Source: DAIDKA01 sp035485475 (GTDB lineage Bacteria; Pseudomonadota; Gammaproteobacteria; Steroidobacterales; Steroidobacteraceae). Taken from it: a stretch of DNA of 15,439 nucleotides. Shown piece after piece: positions 6,793 through 11,512 of the stretch; positions within the stretch are counted from its first letter, which is position 1, and every line of letters begins with the position of its first letter. The translations under genes and the position numbers were made by a program. The stretch is from NCBI GenBank assembly GCA_035485475.1, contig DATHOA010000074.1, forward strand, positions 1 through 15,439. The letters run 5' to 3'. Under the pieces are notes generated by a model. It did no database searches and had not been told where the DNA came from. It was given only the letters and a program-made list of their open reading frames with translations.

Positions 6793-7872
6793 CTATCGCA
6801 GCGGCAACATCACGCTGGCCACCACGCCGCGTGGTTCGGCGGCCCGCAGCGACAGTACCGCCTGTGCTCCGTACATCATCAGCAGGCGCTGGCGGATGTT
6901 CGCCAGTCCGGTGCCGTGGCCCTGGCGCACGTCCATACCGCGACCGGAGTCCGCCACTTTCAGCAGTATTGCGTTGCCCTGGCGCACCGCGCTGACGCCG
7001 ATGCAGCCACCCTCCACCGCGGGCCCCACGCCGTGCTTCAACGCATTCTCCACCAGGGTCAGCAGCATCATCGCGGGGATGCGCTCCTGCGCCAGGTCAC
7101 CGGGTGCCTCCACCGTGTATGCCAGCCGCGATCCCATGCGCGCGCGGTAAATGGCGAGATAGGCCTCCACCAGCTGCAGCTCCTGGACCAGCGGCACCTC
7201 GCCATCGTGCAGCCGTGGCGAGGCTGCTTCGAAGTAGCGCAGCAGATTGTCGAGCATGTCTACGGTCGCCGCGCGGTCATTGCGCGCCAGCGCCCGCACC
7301 ACCGAGAGGCTGTTGAACAGGAAGTGCGGCTCGATCTGCGCCCGCAGCAGCCCCAGCTGCGCCCGCTGCAGCTCGGCGTCGAGACTGGCGCGCTGGATCT
7401 GCGTGCGCGCCAGGGCATCTGCGGCCGCGCGCGAATCGCTGTGGTAGAAGCACACACCCACCACCAGGCCGGCGCTGGAAAATCCGTCAAGCACGTAGCC
7501 CAGCGAATGCCAGTTCCAGCCGAAGTGGACGCCGGCTGCGACGTGCAGGCACCACCACCACAGCGGCGCGCTGCAACCGAGAATCCAGGGCACGCGCCAC
7601 GGACCGGCGCGGGGGGCGAGATTCACCATGGGCGGGATCAACAACGGCCCGGGCAGGTCTTCCCAGAAATTCAGCCACTGGATGGACAGGAACTGATGGA
7701 TGAATCCGTTCCAGTCCGCCGACAGCAGTTTGATCAACCCCTGCTGCAAGCCGCCCCAGAAGCTGAGCACCACCGTCAGCATCACGATGTAGCCGATGCC
7801 GTTGTATAGACCGCGGATGCGATCCCAGGGCAGCGAGCTGGGGCGCGCCAGCGTGAAGGCGATGGTATTCAT
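6793..7872 (-). CDS. LytS-like sensor histidine kinase (His_kinase + HATPase)
   Basis: A 359-residue membrane kinase. The N-terminal 145 residues hold several hydrophobic segments (for example 'GYIVMLTVVLSFWGGL', 'PWILGCSAPLWWWCLHVAAG', 'SSAGLVVGVCFY'). A linker coiled region leads to the His-box 'LRAQIEPHFLFNSLSVVRAL' with phospho-acceptor His183. The ATPase domain has N-box 'LVENALKHG' (Asn276), G1 'DSGRGM' (308-313) and G2 'GTGLANI' (320-326), so it appears active. This is the LytS/YehU-type kinase that pairs with LytTR regulators, and one is encoded two genes downstream. ATG 7872 is chosen because AGG lies about 6 bases upstream and the longer frame to 7932 adds a basic, non-membrane stretch. 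The stimulus is unknown. Confidence 0.92.
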   Translation of the reverse strand: MNTIAFTLARPSSLPWDRIRGLYNGIGYIVMLTVVLSFWGGLQQGLIKLLSADWNGFIHQFLSIQWLNFWEDLPGPLLIPPMVNLAPRAGPWRVPWILGCSAPLWWWCLHVAAGVHFGWNWHSLGYVLDGFSSAGLVVGVCFYHSDSRAAADALARTQIQRASLDAELQRAQLGLLRAQIEPHFLFNSLSVVRALARNDRAATVDMLDNLLRYFEAASPRLHDGEVPLVQELQLVEAYLAIYRARMGSRLAYTVEAPGDLAQERIPAMMLLTLVENALKHGVGPAVEGGCIGVSAVRQGNAILLKVADSGRGMDVRQGHGTGLANIRQRLLMMYGAQAVLSLRAAEPRGVVASVMLPLR

Positions 7873-8203
7873 GCGTGACCTGCGGTGGCCGGCATAGGGT
7901 GCTCCGGTTCGTGGCGGCAGCCTGCGCTGCAATGCAACGGCTTGATACTAGTTTTGCCAGGGCACCGAGTCATGCTGCACCCGCGTCCCGCCACTCGCAA
8001 ATGCAGCGGTTCACGGCCCGCCGGGGGCCGATTTTGCGCATTCGCTCCCGCAATCAGGGACTTCAGTCGAGCCGAATCCGCGTTGGTCGGAAAGTCGCGG
8101 CACGGCAGTTCGGCCGCGCCGATGCTGCACGCTAGCCCTGAGTTGCACGGGACACCGGCGCGGCACGGGCGCAAACCTGATCTCAAATCAAAGGGGAACT
8201 ACG
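7873..8203. other. 331-bp intergenic region between divergent kinase and exported-protein genes
   Basis: No credible gene is visible; the short open frames here lack good codon content and start signals. It must hold the promoters for the minus-strand signalling operon and the plus-strand gene at 8204. The only structure that stands out is a GC-rich hairpin at 8014-8030 followed by ATTTT. I could not identify a convincing pair of LytTR repeats or sigma-70 hexamers. Confidence 0.5.
8014..8035 (+). terminator. Terminator-like hairpin in the leader of the 8204 gene
   Basis: CGGCCC (8014-8019) and GGGCCG (8025-8030) form a 6-bp stem with a 5-base loop, followed by ATTTT (8031-8035). The T-run is short. 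No plus-strand gene ends nearby, so if functional it would act as an attenuator on a long leader. Chance formation in GC-rich DNA is a real alternative. Confidence 0.25.
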
Positions 8204-8905
8204 ATGCAACACTGGATCAAGCCGATGGCCGCGGCCATCGCTCTGGCGGGATGTGCGCTCACTACACAGCAGGCCCAGGCCGGCTGCAACGCAGCGCCGG
8301 AAAAGGGCTTCACACCGGCCCTCTACCGGCAGGCGGAGGCCGGCGGCATGCTGAAGACCGACTACAGGGAGGGCGGACCGTTCAACACCGCGTCCATTAC
8401 CGGATTCTACGAATACGAGTGGTGGGCCCCCATCGGCCCCGGCGGCGCCAACGTACTTTTCGACTCGGGTTATGAAAGCGTGCACGACGATGGCACGGAA
8501 CTCGGCAATTCCGGTTCGCGGGCGCCGGTAACGGGCAACTTCTGCACGGGCATCTGGGCGCAGACCGGGCCGTTGACCTATGAGATCAACCATTGGGGAC
8601 TGTCCTGGGTGACGGACGGTCCGCCGACAGGTTACGCCCCGCTCAACGGCAAGGCCGATAACCCGGACAGCGCCTTCGTGTTCGCAGGCCCGGCCAACAT
8701 CCTGCAGAAACTCGTGCTGGCCAGGGACGGCAACAGCTACACCGGGACTTTCACGTTGACGCAGTACCTCCCCAACCCCAACGGACCGGCTTTTGATACG
8801 TCGGCGGGGCCGGCCGGGCCGGCCATCGTCGGCACCATCAGGGCCTGCCGCGTCGTGGCGGGCAAGGAGCAGCCTCGCTGCCCATTCTGGACGGTGACGC
8901 AGTAA
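8204..8905 (+). CDS. Exported protein of unknown function
   Basis: A 233-residue protein I cannot place in a family. The start is secure: AAGGGG at 8191-8196, 7 bases before the ATG. The N-terminus is a signal peptide with two readings. A lipobox-like L-A-G-C ends at Cys17, which would make it a lipoprotein with alanine at +2. A signal peptidase I site A-Q-A ends at residue 26. The mature part is rich in Gly, aromatic and Asp residues with alternating strand-like patterns ('ITGFYEYEWWAPIGPGG', 'QTGPLTYEINHWGLSW', 'LVLARDGNSYTGTFTLTQYL'), suggesting a beta-rich fold, possibly a lipocalin-like barrel. Two late cysteines ('ACRVV', 'RCPFW') may pair. It is divergent from the kinase operon, so it could be a target of the LytTR regulator; that is inference. 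Confidence 0.75.
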   Translation: MQHWIKPMAAAIALAGCALTTQQAQAGCNAAPEKGFTPALYRQAEAGGMLKTDYREGGPFNTASITGFYEYEWWAPIGPGGANVLFDSGYESVHDDGTELGNSGSRAPVTGNFCTGIWAQTGPLTYEINHWGLSWVTDGPPTGYAPLNGKADNPDSAFVFAGPANILQKLVLARDGNSYTGTFTLTQYLPNPNGPAFDTSAGPAGPAIVGTIRACRVVAGKEQPRCPFWTVTQ

Positions 8906-8915
8906 CCCCCGTGGC

Positions 8916-8951
8916 GCAGCCGCATGGATGCCCAAGGGCCCATGCGGTTGC
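8916..8951 (+). terminator. Strong hairpin after the 8204 gene
   Basis: Ten bases after the stop, 8916-8927 pairs with 8940-8951 as a 12-bp stem containing one G-T wobble. An inner GCCC/GGGC stem follows a 2-base bulge. The following bases (ACCGCGCTTTCTCGTTT) are only moderately T-rich, so termination strength is uncertain, but position and stem length fit a terminator separating this gene from the cyclophilin gene. Confidence 0.55.
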
Positions 8952-9079
8952 ACCGCGCTTTCTCGTTTACGATCAATCATATGCAAGTCCCCGCACGACT
9001 ACGTGTGACTGCTGTGTGATTCAACACTAAGATGGCCAAAAGCCACGGCAGTGGATTCATCACGATTGAGAGATTTCCC

Positions 9080-9988
9080 ATGAAGCCATTGCGCCTGAGC
9101 GCCCTCCTTCTCGTGCTGGTGGCAGCTGGCGCGACCGCCGCAGATGCGCCCGCAAAGCCCGATGATTCGCCACCGGCAGCCTGGCGTGAGGTCTCGCCAG
9201 ATAATCTGATTCTGGTTGAGACGCGCTATGGGACGGTGGCGATCGAGCTGGCGCCGGACTTCGCGCCTAACCATGTCGCGCGCATGCGCCAACTGCTGCG
9301 GAACCATTTCTTCGACGGCCGCACGTTCTATCGCGTGATCGACGGTTTTGTCGCGCAGGGGGGCGCGGACCAGGACACGTCGGCGACGCCCGACGCGCCG
9401 GTCAATCCGCAGCATTTGAAGGATTGGCCACCCATCAAGGCGGAATTCGACGCCTCATTGCCGCATGGCGCTGTATTTACGCCATTGGGCAGTGTCGATC
9501 TGTTCGCGCCGGAGGCCGGCTTCGTAAACGGATTCCCGGTCGGTCGCGATCCGAAGGACGGTAAATCCTGGATCATCCAGTGCCCGGGCGTGTTCGCCTT
9601 CGCTCGCGATAATGCCGACGACACCGCGACGACGGAATTCTACATCGTCATCGGGCAGGCGCCGCGCCGGCTGGACCGCAATCTCACCGCATTCGGCCGG
9701 GTAATTTCGGGCATGCAATTCGTGCAAAAGCTCAATCGCGGCGATGCTGATGTGGATGCAGGCGTAATCGGCGACGTCTCCAAGCGCGATCCCATCATCC
9801 ACATGACCCTGGCGTCGGAGCTGCCGCAAAAGCAGCGCCCCCACTACCAGGTGCTACGCACCGACTCCCCAACTTTTGCGGACAAGCTGCAGCAGGCCCG
9901 CCATCCTCCGCGAGAGTTCTACCACCGTCCCGCCTCGCCCAATCTTGATATCTGCGGCGTGCCACTGCCGGTGCGATTGCGACCCTGA
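9080..9988 (+). CDS. Exported cyclophilin-type peptidyl-prolyl isomerase
   Basis: A 302-residue protein with a signal peptide (cleavage near 'ATAADA', residues 18-23), so it acts in the periplasm. The cyclophilin domain starts with 'LILVETRYGTVAIELAPDFAPNHVARM'. The active-site segment 'FYRVIDGFVAQGG' at 83-95 aligns position for position with human cyclophilin A, placing Arg85, Phe90 and Gln93 at the catalytic Arg55, Phe60 and Gln63. 'TEFYIVIGQAPRRLDRNLTAFGRVISGMQFVQKL' gives the later strands. It is longer than the usual bacterial enzyme of about 165 residues because of an insertion after the active-site strand (about 96-165) and a C-terminal tail of about 70 residues. ATG 9080 is preferred over the upstream frame to 9032 because GAGAG lies 7 bases upstream and a signal peptide follows directly. 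Confidence 0.9.
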   Translation: MKPLRLSALLLVLVAAGATAADAPAKPDDSPPAAWREVSPDNLILVETRYGTVAIELAPDFAPNHVARMRQLLRNHFFDGRTFYRVIDGFVAQGGADQDTSATPDAPVNPQHLKDWPPIKAEFDASLPHGAVFTPLGSVDLFAPEAGFVNGFPVGRDPKDGKSWIIQCPGVFAFARDNADDTATTEFYIVIGQAPRRLDRNLTAFGRVISGMQFVQKLNRGDADVDAGVIGDVSKRDPIIHMTLASELPQKQRPHYQVLRTDSPTFADKLQQARHPPREFYHRPASPNLDICGVPLPVRLRP

Positions 9989-10081
9989 ATGCTGCCGCGC
10001 AGAGCCATGATAATCGGCGTGGCCGCATTGGCCGCCGCCAGAACAGCTGACAGCGTCACGACTGACACAGCGGAGGTACAG

Positions 10082-10483
10082 ATGAATACGTCGACGGAAC
10101 GCGTACTGGGTATCGGCGGACTATTCTTCCGCAGCCGCGACCCCAAGCAATTGGCGCAGTGGTATCAACTTCATCTGGGGATTGACCCCGTACCCGCAGA
10201 CTATGGCCATCAAGTGTGGCAACAAGACGCCGGCCCGACGGTATTCGCTCCATTTGCGATGGACACGAACTATTTCGGATCAAAGCAGCAATCCTGGATG
10301 GTGAACTTCCGAGTTCGAAGTTTAGACGCCATGGTGGCGCAGCTGCAGAAGTCCAACATTGAAGTGAAGGTCGACCCTGAAAAATATCCCAACGGGCGAT
10401 TCGCCAGACTGCACGATCCGGAAGGCAATCCGATCGAGCTATGGGAACCGGCAGGCTCTACTCGCCCGTCGCCGGATCAATGA
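10082..10483 (+). CDS. VOC (glyoxalase/dioxygenase-like) family protein
   Basis: A 133-residue single vicinal-oxygen-chelate domain made of two beta-alpha-beta-beta-beta halves: 'GIGGLFFRSRDPKQLAQWYQLHLGID' and 'MVNFRVRSLDAMVAQLQKSNIEV', ending in the standard 'GRFARLHDPEGNPIELWEP'. The terminal Glu of 'IELWEP' is the usual metal ligand; a histidine at the first ligand position is not seen, so metal binding may be altered. Substrate unknown; many such small members bind or detoxify metabolites. The start is fixed by GGAGG at 10072-10076, 5 bases before the ATG; the open frame continuing upstream to 9989 is non-coding. Its 3' end overlaps the convergent DUF4242 gene by 26 bp. Confidence 0.87.
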   Translation: MNTSTERVLGIGGLFFRSRDPKQLAQWYQLHLGIDPVPADYGHQVWQQDAGPTVFAPFAMDTNYFGSKQQSWMVNFRVRSLDAMVAQLQKSNIEVKVDPEKYPNGRFARLHDPEGNPIELWEPAGSTRPSPDQ

Positions 10484-10730
10484 TTGACGTCACGGCGGAG
10501 ATCTTATTGGCGGGAAAGCCACCGAGCTCGGCGTGTCGTCGTATGAGGGACTCATCGGCGGCGTGATAGATACAGTAGATCTTATCGGCGGTCACATAAC
10601 TATGGATCCAGTGCACGCTGGGTCCCAGGCTGCTCAGCACTCCACAGGACTTTTTCGAAATCATCTTCAAGTCGGCGGGACTCAACTTACCCGCGCCGGG
10701 GATATCCCGTTCAATCACAAATTTCGGCAT
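10458..10730 (-). CDS. DUF4242 (SCO4226-like nickel-binding) small protein
   Basis: A 90-residue protein matching the DUF4242 pattern: 'KFVIERDIPGAGKLSPADL' at the start, a helix with 'KKSCGVLSSLGPSVHWIHSYVTADKIYCIYHAADESLIRRHAELGGFPANKI' and a short tail. The ferredoxin-like fold family includes SCO4226, described as a nickel-binding protein; a metal role here is only by family. Two in-frame ATGs occur at 10736 and 10730. AAAGGAG (complement of 10737-10743) abuts the first and lies 6 bases from the second, so 10730 is the better start. It overlaps the VOC gene tail-to-tail. Confidence 0.85.
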   Translation of the reverse strand: MPKFVIERDIPGAGKLSPADLKMISKKSCGVLSSLGPSVHWIHSYVTADKIYCIYHAADESLIRRHAELGGFPANKISAVTSIIDPATGE

Positions 10731-10894
10731 GATCATCTCCTTTGGCTGTCCGGTAACGTCATCGCAAGTGTCTGTTAAACCGCCCCCTGCGTCTTGAAAC
10801 GCGGATGAAAAATTTCTAAAGCCGTTGTCCGCGGGCAGTTCTGTCCGTTATTCTCGTTACCTATCAATAACTTGCGAATTCCGCCGGCGCGGTT

Positions 10895-10930
10895 CCGCGG
10901 CGCTGATGCCGGGGCCACCAGCGGCCGCGG
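10895..10930 (-). terminator. GC-rich hairpin after the UrcA gene
   Basis: CCGCGGCGCTG (10895-10905) pairs with CAGCGGCCGCGG (10919-10930) as an 11-bp stem with a single bulged G and a 13-base loop. On the minus strand it begins 10 bases after the UrcA stop. No T-run follows, so intrinsic termination is unproven; it may instead protect the 3' end. Confidence 0.4.
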
Positions 10931-10939
10931 TCTCGAAAA

Positions 10940-11299
10940 TCAGTTGCTACGGGCGATCTGAACGGCAGCTTCGGCCGGTGCGATTCCGCGGCCCACCGCG
11001 TACGCTGTGAGCGGCGACAGGTTGATCTTTGCAACTGCATTCTTGACGGCCGAGTGCCAGCACCGGGAAAACCGCCGGGGCGAGGACAGCGAGCCACTCA
11101 CGTCGAGATCACTGCAGACGCTTTGCGCGGCCAGCGCAACGCGATTGTAGAGGAGGGCTGTATTCCGGGCGTCGGTCGGATTCAGATCCGCAAATCGCAC
11201 TACTGCGGTATGGCGCTCAGTGTCCGCGTTGGCCTGGGCGGCAGTGAGGATGCCGGCCGCGACGGTGGCAACGGCAACTAGCGTGGTGAGGTTCTTCAT
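10940..11299 (-). CDS. UrcA-family exported protein
   Basis: A 119-residue protein with a signal peptide cleaved near A-N-A (residues 23-25). The mature part shows the UrcA pattern: 'AVVRFADLNPTDARNTALLYNRVALAAQSVCSDLD', a loop, then 'RCWHSAVKNAVAKINLSPLTA', with the two conserved cysteines (62 and 80) that probably form a disulfide. The family is of unknown function and is found in several proteobacterial groups. ATG 11299 has GGGAGA 5 bases upstream. The longer in-frame opening reaching 11884 is antisense to the STAND regulator and is rejected. It is divergent from that regulator, with 213 bp between the starts. Confidence 0.88.
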   Translation of the reverse strand: MKNLTTLVAVATVAAGILTAAQANADTERHTAVVRFADLNPTDARNTALLYNRVALAAQSVCSDLDVSGSLSSPRRFSRCWHSAVKNAVAKINLSPLTAYAVGRGIAPAEAAVQIARSN

Positions 11300-11340
11300 G
11301 GCAGTCTCCCGATTGATTGTGAATTCAGCATTTCGGCTTC

Positions 11341-11377
11341 TCATCTGGGTCTGCAACCCTTTGTCTGCATCAGATGA
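11341..11377. promoter_or_regulatory. Inverted repeat with internal direct repeats between UrcA and STAND genes
   Basis: TCATCTG (11341-11347) and CAGATGA (11371-11377) are a perfect 7-bp inverted repeat 30 bp apart from start to start. Between them GTCTGCA occurs twice (11349-11355 and 11363-11369), 14 bp apart. It sits 42 bp upstream of the UrcA start. It could be a composite operator; chance is possible in a 213-bp region. Confidence 0.35.
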
Positions 11378-11429
11378 TTGGCTTGATGTGTAGGATCTTC
11401 TTGGTAGCGCGGAGGGTCTTGAAGAGCTG

Positions 11430-11462
11430 CTGAAAATTCTCTGAAACGTTTCTGTCGCGGCG
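11430..11462 (+). promoter_or_regulatory. Tandem 11-bp repeats upstream of the winged-helix regulator
   Basis: CTGAAAATTCT (11430-11440) and CTGAAACGTTT (11441-11451) are adjacent 11-bp units sharing CTGAAA; a third unit at 11452-11462 shares only CTG. The second contains the 10-bp palindrome GAAACGTTTC (11443-11452). Tandem repeats at 11-bp spacing are the standard site layout for OmpR/PhoB-type winged helices, the DNA-binding class of the protein encoded 51 bp downstream. Autoregulation is inferred. Confidence 0.4.
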
Positions 11463-11512
11463 CGAAGGGGCGGTGGGCCTACCGTCATCAACCGGCCGCC
11501 CAAAGGCGAATC

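Noticed and set aside
8074..8115. Possible LytTR-binding repeats around GTTGGTCGG and GTTCGGCC
   Set aside because: Spacing (26 bp) and flanking bases do not fit the usual LytTR site well; too weak to report as a site.
9989..10081. Upstream extension of the VOC protein, looking slightly like a signal sequence
   Set aside because: GGAGG at 10072-10076 fits the ATG at 10082 exactly, and VOC domains of this size normally start there. The upstream codons directly follow the cyclophilin stop.
10796..10825. Plus-strand promoter-like TTGAAA-17-TAAAGC
   Set aside because: No plus-strand gene follows; the next genes downstream are on the minus strand.
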